Positions 1-6,145 of a stretch of 8,464 nt of DNA are shown here, in pieces (positions within the stretch are counted from its first letter, which is position 1; each line of letters opens with the position of its first letter). The stretch is from the NCBI GenBank assembly GCA_018715545.1, contig DVLK01000047.1, forward strand, positions 1 to 8,464, written 5' to 3'. The stretch is from Candidatus Caccovivens faecavium (GTDB taxonomy: Bacteria > Bacillota > Clostridia > Christensenellales > UBA1242). The position numbers and the translations under genes are program-made. The notes under the pieces are model-generated. The model did not search any database. It was given only the letters and a program-made list of their open reading frames with translations, and was not told the DNA's origin.

Positions 1-1
1 T

Positions 2-30
2 TATGAGAATAGTTGGCTTTTATTCTCATA
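2..30. repeat. Inverted repeat upstream of the methyltransferase gene
   Basis: Perfect 10-base arms TATGAGAATA (2-11) and TATTCTCATA (21-30) enclose a 9-base spacer. No T-run follows on the plus strand, so it does not look like a normal terminator for a rightward gene. It lies 48 bases before the methyltransferase start, where an operator for self-regulation of a restriction-modification operon would be expected. No bound protein can be named. A smaller hairpin (53-58 with 62-67) follows directly before the GGAG ribosome site. Confidence 0.4.
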
Positions 31-77
31 TAAAAAGACCATAAATTTTCTTTATGTTCAAAACATAGGAGAAGATT

Positions 78-1019
78 ATGCCACAAAAGAATAGTTCTTT
101 AAACAAAGCAAAAGAAGTTAAAAATGATGAATTTTATACTTTAATGGAAGATATAGAAAACGAATTATCTAAATACGATTTTAATATTTTTAAAGATAAA
201 ATTGTGTATTGTAATTGTGATGATCCTACTTGGAGCAATTTCTTTAAATTCTTTACTAAATGGGGTAAAAGAATGGGTATAAAGGAAGTTCACTTTACAA
301 ATTATGCTAATGCAAAAAGAACATGGAACCCACAACTAACACTTTTTGATTTATATGATTTAAAAGAAAGTGCTGAAGATGATAAAAAAGGAACAGCCCA
401 TCATTGGGTTTATATACCTGAAACTGGCAAATTAACCAAAAGACAACTAAAAGGAGATGGAGATTTTCGTAGTGATGAGTGCATTCAAATATTAAAAAAG
501 TGTGATATAGTTGTAACAAATCCTCCGTTCAGCATCTTTAATGATTACATAAACTTAATAGTTGCAAACAATAAACAGTATTTGGTTATAAGTGATGATA
601 ATAAACTTTCAAATGTTGATATATTCCCATTAGTCAAAGATAATAAACTATGGCTAGGTTATACCAAAGTAAAAAAATTCTTACAACCTGATGGGACATA
701 CAAAACCTTTGGAAATAAATGTTGGTATACTAATTTAGAAGTTGCATACAGAAGATCGCCTTTAATATTACATGAACAAGATTTGACAACTTTTAATAAA
801 TACGATAATTACGATGCTATTGAAATACCTGAAATTAAATTAATTCCAGATAACTATTATGGACTAATGGGATTGCCAATCTCTTTTCTACATAAGTTTT
901 GTCCCGAACAATTTGAAATAGTTGGAATGTCTGGTGTTGATATAAAAATCAAAGGTGGTAGATTTTATGTAAATGGCAATAGAAAACAACCAAGAATTGT
1001 TATAAAAAGGAGAAAATAA
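78..1019 (+). CDS. EcoRI-type adenine-specific DNA methyltransferase
   Basis: This is a predicted N6-adenine DNA methyltransferase that uses S-adenosylmethionine. It matches the EcoRI methylase family in overall layout: the N-terminal KNDEFYT motif (residues 15-21), a CNCDDP-WSNFFKFF segment (45-59) typical of the family, the catalytic NPPF tetrad (148-151), the YYGLMGLPISF segment (260-270) and PEQFEIVG (276-283), then a basic C-terminal tail ending in an RIVIKRRK-type strand. At 313 residues it is close to M.EcoRI (326) and looks full length. The start is supported by AGGAG at 67-71, six bases before the ATG. It is followed after one base by a DUF262-HNH endonuclease gene, so the two are almost certainly co-transcribed. 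M.EcoRI methylates GAATTC, but target specificity here cannot be read from sequence. No EcoRI-type endonuclease lies beside it, which leaves an orphan methylase or a partner of the HNH protein. Confidence 0.94.
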   Translation: MPQKNSSLNKAKEVKNDEFYTLMEDIENELSKYDFNIFKDKIVYCNCDDPTWSNFFKFFTKWGKRMGIKEVHFTNYANAKRTWNPQLTLFDLYDLKESAEDDKKGTAHHWVYIPETGKLTKRQLKGDGDFRSDECIQILKKCDIVVTNPPFSIFNDYINLIVANNKQYLVISDDNKLSNVDIFPLVKDNKLWLGYTKVKKFLQPDGTYKTFGNKCWYTNLEVAYRRSPLILHEQDLTTFNKYDNYDAIEIPEIKLIPDNYYGLMGLPISFLHKFCPEQFEIVGMSGVDIKIKGGRFYVNGNRKQPRIVIKRRK

Positions 1020-1020
1020 A

Positions 1021-2094
1021 ATGCAATACAAGATAGAAATACGTTCTGTTAAAGATTTGTTGGATGATAAGAAATATTTAACCAATATTAACATACAAAG
1101 AAAATATATTTATACTCACGAACAAGCAAAATATTTATTAGATAGTATTCAAAAGAAAATTCCTATTCCAGCCATATATTTGTGGGACAATAATGACGGA
1201 ACATTTAATGTTCTTGATGGCAAACAAAGGATTACAGTTATGAGAATTTATGAAAATCCTATGTATCTCGGTAGTCCTATCAACTTCTTTATTGATTTTA
1301 TGAATTCAAATGATTTTTATAATTATGAAATCCCAGTAATTATTTGTAATGGCACAGAAGAAGAAAAAATTGAAACATTTTATCGTATAAATACAACAGC
1401 GGTCAAACTCACAGAATTTGAGATTATGAATGCCCTATATCAAGGACCATTTGTTGAAGAATTTGGAAATTGGGGTGAGAATATTTCTCCAATAGAAGCA
1501 AAATTCTTCGGCTCTGATAGACGTGGAAACAATTGCATTAAGGCGTTATCTCTTTTTACAACCGATACTCGTGATTATTTTAGTCATAACAAAAATGTAA
1601 GTTTTACGAATGGACTAAAAAAACAAATAGAAAAGTTGGTAAGCGATACAAATCAAATATTTGGACAATATGGAAACGATTTATACATTCTTGCAAAAAT
1701 AGTATTGGAAAATAGCAACAATCCAACTACAATTAGTTCTTGGAAATTAAATGCAAATAAAATCGTTGAATTATTACAAGAATATAATTCCAATGGAGAA
1801 TTATCTGTTGCTCCATCAAAAGAAAGTTTTTATAAAGAAATATTAGGTTGTTATAATATTACAGGTTTAGATAGTAAGAGATTTTTTACAAGAGATGAAA
1901 AGAAAATATTATTTGAAAAACTTCAAAAAGGATTAAGTAAAGGTAAACGAATTTGTCCTGATTGCAATAAAGAATTTTCTTTTGATGAATTAGAAATAGA
2001 CCACATAAAAGCTTGGAGCAAAGGTGGAACTACAACTTTGGACAATGCTCAATTGCTGTGTAAACCTTGCAATATAAAAAAGTCTAATAAATAA
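1021..2094 (+). CDS. DUF262 (GmrSD/SspE-like) and HNH endonuclease fusion protein
   Basis: The N-terminal part is a DUF262 domain with the ParB/sulfiredoxin-like signature, here DGKQR at residues 66-70 (DGQQR in most members), preceded by the IQR-Y segment near residue 26 and followed by the N-T-T----L---E segment at 124-135. In GmrSD and SspE this domain binds and hydrolyses nucleotides and senses DNA modification. The C-terminus is a zinc-ribbon HNH nuclease: C312-x2-C315, E325-I-D327-H328, N342 and C347-x2-C350-N351. The whole protein is 357 residues and appears complete. GGAG at 1009-1012 lies inside the end of the methyltransferase gene, eight bases before the ATG, so translation of the two is linked. 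The likely role is cutting DNA of the wrong modification state, with the upstream methylase either marking host DNA or creating the signal. Whether it acts as restriction enzyme of the pair or as an independent modification-dependent nuclease is not settled. Confidence 0.92.
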   Translation: MQYKIEIRSVKDLLDDKKYLTNINIQRKYIYTHEQAKYLLDSIQKKIPIPAIYLWDNNDGTFNVLDGKQRITVMRIYENPMYLGSPINFFIDFMNSNDFYNYEIPVIICNGTEEEKIETFYRINTTAVKLTEFEIMNALYQGPFVEEFGNWGENISPIEAKFFGSDRRGNNCIKALSLFTTDTRDYFSHNKNVSFTNGLKKQIEKLVSDTNQIFGQYGNDLYILAKIVLENSNNPTTISSWKLNANKIVELLQEYNSNGELSVAPSKESFYKEILGCYNITGLDSKRFFTRDEKKILFEKLQKGLSKGKRICPDCNKEFSFDELEIDHIKAWSKGGTTTLDNAQLLCKPCNIKKSNK

Positions 2095-2098
2095 AAAA

Positions 2099-2133
2099 GA
2101 CCACCTATTCTTATGATAGGTGGTCAATTTTTT
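2099..2133 (+). terminator. Intrinsic terminator after the methyltransferase and DUF262-HNH operon
   Basis: A perfect 10-base stem, GACCACCTAT (2099-2108) with ATAGGTGGTC (2116-2125), has a 7-base loop and is followed by AA and six T. It begins five bases after the stop codon of the DUF262-HNH gene. An A-run on the other side (2093-2098) would also give a T-run on the minus strand, so it may work in both directions. Confidence 0.9.
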
Positions 2134-2136
2134 ACG

Positions 2137-2285
2137 AAATTAATGATTTATTAATGGAATTTTCCACTATAACTATTCAAATTCTTATTTTTTGATGGTT
2201 TTTTATTTATTCTTTAATTGTTTTTATTTCAACTACCATAAGAATTGATGTCAAATATAAATTAATGATTTAACCAACTATTCAA
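2137..2285. repeat. Two-part direct repeat between DUF262-HNH and SLOG genes
   Basis: The 14-mer AAATTAATGATTTA occurs at 2137-2150 and again at 2259-2272. Behind each copy comes the 10-mer AACTATTCAA, at 2171-2180 and 2276-2285. The order is kept, but the gap between the two parts is 20 bases in the first copy and 3 in the second. This looks like a duplicated segment of which one copy gained or lost 17 bases. The second copy forms the leader of the SLOG gene. The stretch from 2134 to 2301 otherwise holds no gene that can be supported; a -35-like TTGATG at 2245-2250 has no convincing -10. Confidence 0.5.
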
Positions 2286-2301
2286 TACAAAAAAGGAATT
2301 T

Positions 2302-2754
2302 ATGTCTGAATTAAAAGAAAAAGTTGTTGCATTTGCTGGGCATAGATATGAATGGCATTGTATTGGGGTTGAAGAAAAACTTTTAAATACTTTGGAAGAA
2401 CTGATATGTAAGGGCTATACAATTTTTTATGATGGTGGATATGGTGCTTTTGATAAAAAAAGTGCTCAAATTGTTTTAAAACTCAAGCACAAATATCCTC
2501 ATATAAAACTTATTAGAATTTTAACATATTACCATCATGACAAAGAAAAGTATGAACTTACAAATTGTTATGATGGGTCCATACTTCCAGATATTGAAGA
2601 ACAGCATTACAAACAAAAGATAACAAAAAGAAACGAATGGATTGTTGATAATTGCGATATTCTTGTTTGCCATATAGAAAACACTTATAAAAGTGGAGCA
2701 TATAATACAGTTAAATATGCCCAAAAACAAAACAAACCAATAATTTATATATAA
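2302..2754 (+). CDS. SLOG-superfamily (YpsA/DUF1273-like) nucleotide-binding protein
   Basis: This 150-residue protein has the pattern of small SLOG Rossmann proteins: an N-terminal strand ending in AGHR (12-15), the glycine loop DGGYGAFD (44-51), KRNEWIVDNCDILVCHI (109-125) with a conserved Arg before the Asp-containing strand, and a C-terminal SGAYNTVKYA helix (131-140) with the closing PIIYI strand. SLOG domains bind nucleotides or nucleotide-derived ligands and appear both as stand-alone proteins of unknown role (YpsA) and as sensors fused to effectors in defence systems. No effector domain is fused here. The start is supported by AGGAA at 2294-2298, close to the ATG. It follows the DUF262-HNH terminator after about 170 bases and faces the nuclease gene tail to tail (21 bases apart), so it probably has its own promoter or depends on readthrough. 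A role in sensing infection is inferred only from the neighbourhood. Confidence 0.8.
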   Translation: MSELKEKVVAFAGHRYEWHCIGVEEKLLNTLEELICKGYTIFYDGGYGAFDKKSAQIVLKLKHKYPHIKLIRILTYYHHDKEKYELTNCYDGSILPDIEEQHYKQKITKRNEWIVDNCDILVCHIENTYKSGAYNTVKYAQKQNKPIIYI

Positions 2755-2775
2755 TAAAACTAATTGGTCTAAATT

Positions 2776-3780
2776 TTAATTTTGAATAATTACACTGCAA
2801 GTATAATTTGCTCCGTTACGAGTTTTTTCAAAATCTTTAAAATTATCTTTGTCTTGAATTCTTCTAAATGGGTCATATACAAATATTATTAAGTTTTCGA
2901 CGTCTTTATGTTCATAATCGAACATATCTTTCTTTAATTGTTCGATTATTTCTTTTTCGTTTTTATCTGATTTCTTCAGCATTTTTATTTCAATATATAT
3001 TTTTCTCTCAGGAAAACATATATCTATTATAGAGTAAGATCCCGCCCTTTTTGGCAACGGGTTTTCTCTAATAGCATCATTAAAGTAAAATTTAAAAAAA
3101 GCAAATAAAATATCTTGAACATCATATTCCTGTTCTATAGATATACCAGCTCTATCCGCATATCTGTTTTTTGTAATTTTTATTATGGCATTAGAAAAAT
3201 TTTGCAACATATATATTATACTATCTTTCATTGAGTTTTCATATATATTTAACATTCTATCTTTTTCTAAAAGTTTCTTACTTACTATTAAATCATACAC
3301 ATCTGAACTATATTCATTTATTGGTATATTAATTTGAAAATTTCCAGAGCCCATGTTATATAAATATTTATAAACTAACTTATCATCTTCATTCATGTTC
3401 TCTATTTCATTTTTAAATATGTCTCTTAGAAAAGAGAAACATAAACTAAATACATATTTCTCCTTATTACGCTTCAACGTTTGATAAAATTGTATTACTT
3501 TATCCGCATACTTCATTTCCTTATCTGCTAGATGAACTCCTATGAATAAAGGAATTGATGAAGTGTAATTCATTTTTGCATTTGTATTAATACAGTTGTC
3601 TAATTGAGCAACATCAATATTAAGGTTTTTATAACCAGAGTAACTAATAGCATTTTCACCCCTATAGTCACCATCTGGAATCCCTATACCAAACAAATAA
3701 CAATATAACCATTTTGTAGGGTTTTCAGTTGATAAAACTTGTTTTTCTTTATTTCGTAAAATATCTTCTAGATAAACCAT
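2776..3780 (-). CDS. PD-(D/E)XK nuclease, Argonaute-associated effector
   Basis: The C-terminal third is a PD-(D/E)XK nuclease: helix Q217-E218-Y-D-V-Q-D223, then GSYSIID253, ten residues, and E264-I-K266, followed by a QLKKDMFDY helix (281-289) and the FVYDP strand (300-304) usual for this branch of the restriction-endonuclease fold. Metal-dependent DNA cleavage is therefore likely, and the catalytic D, E and K are all present. The first 200 residues show no domain I recognise; they are mainly helical and may bind the Argonaute or keep the nuclease inactive. The ATG lies inside the end of the Argonaute gene, 13 bases of overlap in another frame, with GGAGG at 3788-3792 seven bases upstream, so the two proteins are translationally coupled. 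Nucleases next to catalytically dead long Argonautes act as the killing arm in characterised systems. This gene is the natural effector of that pair; direct evidence of contact is absent. Confidence 0.86.
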   Translation of the reverse strand: MVYLEDILRNKEKQVLSTENPTKWLYCYLFGIGIPDGDYRGENAISYSGYKNLNIDVAQLDNCINTNAKMNYTSSIPLFIGVHLADKEMKYADKVIQFYQTLKRNKEKYVFSLCFSFLRDIFKNEIENMNEDDKLVYKYLYNMGSGNFQINIPINEYSSDVYDLIVSKKLLEKDRMLNIYENSMKDSIIYMLQNFSNAIIKITKNRYADRAGISIEQEYDVQDILFAFFKFYFNDAIRENPLPKRAGSYSIIDICFPERKIYIEIKMLKKSDKNEKEIIEQLKKDMFDYEHKDVENLIIFVYDPFRRIQDKDNFKDFEKTRNGANYTCSVIIQN

Positions 3781-5768
3781 AATTTATCCTCCATCCTAAG
3801 AATCATATCTCTATCTAGTCCTTCAATAGATTTCATTTTTTCTAGTAAAGACGTTATAAGCCAAGGATAAAGAGTTGTAACAGGTTTGCGTGCAGGTTTA
3901 TAACTTCTATATGATAAATATGAAAACCAGTAAACTTGTCTGACTAAAGCATACATATCTTTAAATGTTGAATCTTTGTGTAATGTAAATCTTACAGGAT
4001 TTTTATCGCTTCCTTTAAATTGCACTAATGCTTCATTACAGCTTATTCTGACATATTGTCCATCGCTGACATATTGCAATCCTTCATTTTTAAATAATCT
4101 GAAGTTATGAAAATAACCAATTTTAATAAGAGCATATTGGACATTATAATTTTCATACTTTTGCAATATATTATTAATCGCCTTAATTTCATATTTGTTG
4201 CTTGGTGATTTTGTTAGATGAAATATAAATCTTACATTTTCTTTAACTTTTACTTTTTCGATAAGATGAGAAATTGTTAATTCTAGCTTTTTAGCATACT
4301 CATTTTTATCTTCAAAGGAATAATAATCGGACAAAGGTACACAATCAGACTGATAATATTTACCATTGAATTCAAATACTGTAGCAACACCAAATATCTT
4401 TTTATTATCTTTATTTAGTGTAGAAGATATTCCAATAATAAATTCTTGTTTAATGTTGTCAAGTTTTTCAACAACCCAAGGAATACCGCCTAGTTTAGCA
4501 AATATATTTAATGAAATATTATTTAATGTAAATGGTAGCATTGTAGAACTTGCTAACATTGTTTCTAATCTAACTTCTTGTGTAGGGATTTCGTGATTAA
4601 AAAACTTAGATTTAGTAAATAGATATGGAGATTTATTATCTTCAATTTCCTTAAATTTATCTAAAACAACAACTATAGCCAAATCAATTCCTGATAACGA
4701 TTTTGAATATATAGCTTCACGATAACTTTCAAGAGAAGTGGTTTTTGCTATAAATGAAATAAAATTAATTTTTGACAAATGAAATGTGTCAAGTAATCTG
4801 TGTTCAATTTTTTTAATGAAATCTTCTGTAACTCCTTGATGTTCAGCAGGACATACAATAGCAATATTATATTCATTCTTTAAATCCGAATAGTTATATG
4901 GCTTAAATTTTTTTATTGCTTCATTAACATAAAGTCTATCTCCATTCTGAACAAAAGAATCATCACAAAAATATTTAACAGGTTTGTTTAAGAATTTAGC
5001 ATCGAAAACATCATTATCACTAGGTATTATATTAGTTTTGCAATAAGTAATAGTTAAATTATTGAATATAGTTTGATTATAAAGAACAGATTTTAGCCAT
5101 GAATTAAATTTGTTTATTTCTTTATATGCATAATTATTAGATAATTGAGTTTTTATTAAAGTGTTATATTTATTAGATGTTTGTGTTGATTCTAAATATC
5201 TATTTAAAGCTTTCTTATTGGCAAAAATAATTTCATCCTTACCATTAAGACCCCGAGTATCAAAGCCAGAATTCTCCAATTCATATTTATTCTTAATAAA
5301 CCTAGTCTTTAATTCAGTATTAACAACTATTCCATAAGTTTTTTGATCATTAAAACTATTAAAGTACATATTAAAAGATATAACTCTATATACAGCCAAT
5401 CCTTCATCGGTATACAAGTTTGTTTCTTTCTCTATTTTCCAAACATTTGAATACTTATCCAACCAAATTATATATCCGTTAATCATTGACATTTTATAGA
5501 TTATATAACTTTCAATGATACGACAAAAAATGAAAGGGTGTTCGTTTATATCAATCGTTGAAATTTTTGCACCAGAAATTAAATCTCCCATAGTCGAAAA
5601 ATCTCTATTCCAATAGTAAACTTTATTCCCATCTCTCTTAAATATTTTGTCTTTATTCATTTCTTTTAGTTTTGCAAACCATTCTTTGTTTTCATAGTTT
5701 AATTCAGCGATTGCTATTTGATCTTTGTTAAATTTCAGTTCTAAATAGTTTAATTGTAAGCCGTTCAT
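3768..5768 (-). CDS. Long prokaryotic Argonaute (pAgo), catalytically inactive PIWI domain
   Basis: This is a 666-residue Argonaute. The first ~295 residues correspond to N, linker and PAZ-like regions and are poorly conserved. The MID domain (about 299-433) keeps the 5'-phosphate pocket: Y382-x3-K386, Q397 and K425 in the AKLGGIPW motif (424-431). The PIWI domain (about 438-653) starts with FIIGIS, where active enzymes have a catalytic Asp at the S448 position. At the usual R/H-D-G site it reads F-H517-L518-T, again without Asp. It should therefore bind guide and target without cutting, as described for long-B pAgos, and leave killing to the co-encoded nuclease. The start at 5768 was chosen because GAGGAG at 5775-5780 lies six bases before it; the in-frame ATG at 5789 would add seven residues but has no ribosome site. 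It is the first gene of a two-gene operon with the nuclease. Confidence 0.92.
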   Translation of the reverse strand: MNGLQLNYLELKFNKDQIAIAELNYENKEWFAKLKEMNKDKIFKRDGNKVYYWNRDFSTMGDLISGAKISTIDINEHPFIFCRIIESYIIYKMSMINGYIIWLDKYSNVWKIEKETNLYTDEGLAVYRVISFNMYFNSFNDQKTYGIVVNTELKTRFIKNKYELENSGFDTRGLNGKDEIIFANKKALNRYLESTQTSNKYNTLIKTQLSNNYAYKEINKFNSWLKSVLYNQTIFNNLTITYCKTNIIPSDNDVFDAKFLNKPVKYFCDDSFVQNGDRLYVNEAIKKFKPYNYSDLKNEYNIAIVCPAEHQGVTEDFIKKIEHRLLDTFHLSKINFISFIAKTTSLESYREAIYSKSLSGIDLAIVVVLDKFKEIEDNKSPYLFTKSKFFNHEIPTQEVRLETMLASSTMLPFTLNNISLNIFAKLGGIPWVVEKLDNIKQEFIIGISSTLNKDNKKIFGVATVFEFNGKYYQSDCVPLSDYYSFEDKNEYAKKLELTISHLIEKVKVKENVRFIFHLTKSPSNKYEIKAINNILQKYENYNVQYALIKIGYFHNFRLFKNEGLQYVSDGQYVRISCNEALVQFKGSDKNPVRFTLHKDSTFKDMYALVRQVYWFSYLSYRSYKPARKPVTTLYPWLITSLLEKMKSIEGLDRDMILRMEDKLWFI
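3788..3792 (-). promoter_or_regulatory. Ribosome-binding site of the nuclease inside the Argonaute gene
   Basis: CCTCC on the plus strand gives GGAGG on the coding strand, seven bases before the nuclease ATG (3778-3780) and inside the last codons of the Argonaute gene. Such a strong site within the overlap favours coupled, balanced production of both proteins. Confidence 0.85.
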
Positions 5769-5774
5769 TTTCAT

Positions 5775-5780
5775 CTCCTC
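5775..5780 (-). promoter_or_regulatory. Ribosome-binding site that sets the Argonaute start
   Basis: CTCCTC reads GAGGAG on the coding strand. It sits six bases before the ATG at 5766-5768, touches the ATG at 5772-5774, and lies downstream of the ATG at 5787-5789. Only the 5768 start has normal spacing. A small hairpin (CGAGA 5790-5794 with TCTCG 5801-5805) sits in the leader just upstream. Confidence 0.75.
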
Positions 5781-5830
5781 TAAATCCATCGAGAGTGTTA
5801 TCTCGTATATAGGAACATTATTACAACTTA

Positions 5831-5860
5831 ATTATAGCATAAATCGGAAGAATTTGCCAT
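5831..5860 (-). promoter_or_regulatory. Promoter of the Argonaute-nuclease operon
   Basis: On the minus strand a perfect TATAAT -10 (plus coordinates 5831-5836) carries an upstream TG one base away (extended -10). The -35 candidate ATGGCA (5855-5860) is 18 bases upstream. Transcription would start near 5824 and give a leader of roughly 55 bases before the 5768 start. The weak -35 with an extended -10 is a common housekeeping-sigma arrangement, so low but constant expression is plausible. Confidence 0.65.
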
Positions 5861-5882
5861 AATTTCTAATTAAAAATCTTAC

Positions 5883-5899
5883 AATATAGTTTCTATATT
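5883..5899. repeat. AT-only hairpin upstream of the Argonaute promoter
   Basis: AATATAG (5883-5889) and CTATATT (5893-5899) pair perfectly around a TTT loop and are followed by more T on the plus strand. It could be a weak rightward terminator or a protein-binding site. In DNA this AT-rich, chance is a real possibility. Confidence 0.25.
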
Positions 5900-5912
5900 T
5901 TTAGATCTGATG

Positions 5913-6049
5913 GAATGCCTAATGAAAGACTATGAAATATAAAAAAATATTAAGCAATTCTAAACAAAATTATCTAAAACTATATAACACGAGTTTTGTC
6001 AGTATTTTAGGGCATTTAAAGGGATTTTATAACACGAAGAATGCCTAAT
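5913..6049. repeat. Short interleaved direct repeats at the element end
   Basis: GAATGCCTAAT occurs at 5913-5923 and 6039-6049. TATAACACGA occurs at 5983-5992 and 6028-6037. A partial inverse of the first motif, AGGGCATT, lies at 6010-6017. No gene is visible between the Argonaute promoter and the tRNA fragment (about 5861-6068), so these repeats are the main content of that stretch. Arm-type binding sites for an integrase or its directionality factor are often clustered like this beside an att core. That role is inferred from position alone. Confidence 0.45.
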
Positions 6050-6068
6050 AAACAAGTCTTTATCGTGC

Positions 6069-6113
6069 CTCTTAATCGAAGGGTCCGGGGTTCGAGCCCC
6101 CGGCAACCCACCA
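6069..6113 (+). other. 3' half of tRNA-Lys(CTT): candidate attachment site of the integrative element
   Basis: The segment reads as a tRNA from the anticodon loop onward: loop CTCTTAA (6069-6075) with anticodon CTT (6071-6073), the 3' anticodon-stem strand TCGAA (6076-6080), variable loop GGGTC, T-stem CGGGG (6086-6090) pairing with CCCCG (6098-6102) around TTCGAGC, acceptor strand GCAACCC (6103-6109), discriminator A and encoded CCA (6111-6113). The expected 5' parts are absent: the bases before the loop (CGTGC) cannot pair with TCGAA, and there is no D-arm or GGGTTGC acceptor strand upstream. It is therefore not a working tRNA. Identity that stops exactly at the anticodon loop fits crossover by tRNA-specific tyrosine recombinases, with the tRNA terminator still in place downstream. 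Confidence 0.85.
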
Positions 6114-6117
6114 CGCT

Positions 6118-6145
6118 AAATCCCTTATAAAATAAGGGATTTTTT
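6118..6145 (+). terminator. Former tRNA-Lys terminator
   Basis: AAATCCCTTAT (6118-6128) pairs perfectly with ATAAGGGATTT (6132-6142) around a 3-base loop, and the descending arm runs into six T (6140-6145). It begins four bases after the CCA end. It marks the original chromosomal side of the junction. Confidence 0.85.

Larger units (their letters stand above)
1..6113. mobile_element. Right-hand part of a putative integrative element (defence island) ending at a tRNA-Lys fragment
   Basis: The element is inferred from the orphan 3' half of a tRNA-Lys at 6069-6113, which has no matching 5' half, and from a change of character across it: very AT-rich anti-phage-type genes on the left, decayed and higher-GC chromosomal remnants on the right. 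Tyrosine-recombinase elements that enter a tRNA gene keep a complete tRNA at one end and leave a duplicated 3' part at the other. Because the fragment reads on the plus strand, the complete tRNA and the rest of the element should lie to the left. The left end, the integrase and any mobility genes are not in the window, so the extent given here is only the visible part. An old recombination scar with no surviving element is the main alternative. Confidence 0.55.

Noticed and set aside
4366..4596. An open frame on the plus strand inside the Argonaute gene.
   Set aside because: It is the antisense shadow of the conserved MID-PIWI coding sequence and has no ribosome site.
1302..5274. GAATTC sites (1302, 2856, 4368, 5269) as evidence about the methyltransferase target.
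   Set aside because: Four sites in DNA of this composition are about what chance gives, so neither avoidance nor enrichment can be claimed.
6030..6113. A complete tRNA gene ending at 6113.
   Set aside because: No D-arm, no 5' acceptor strand (GGGTTGC) and no matching 5' anticodon-stem strand precede the loop.
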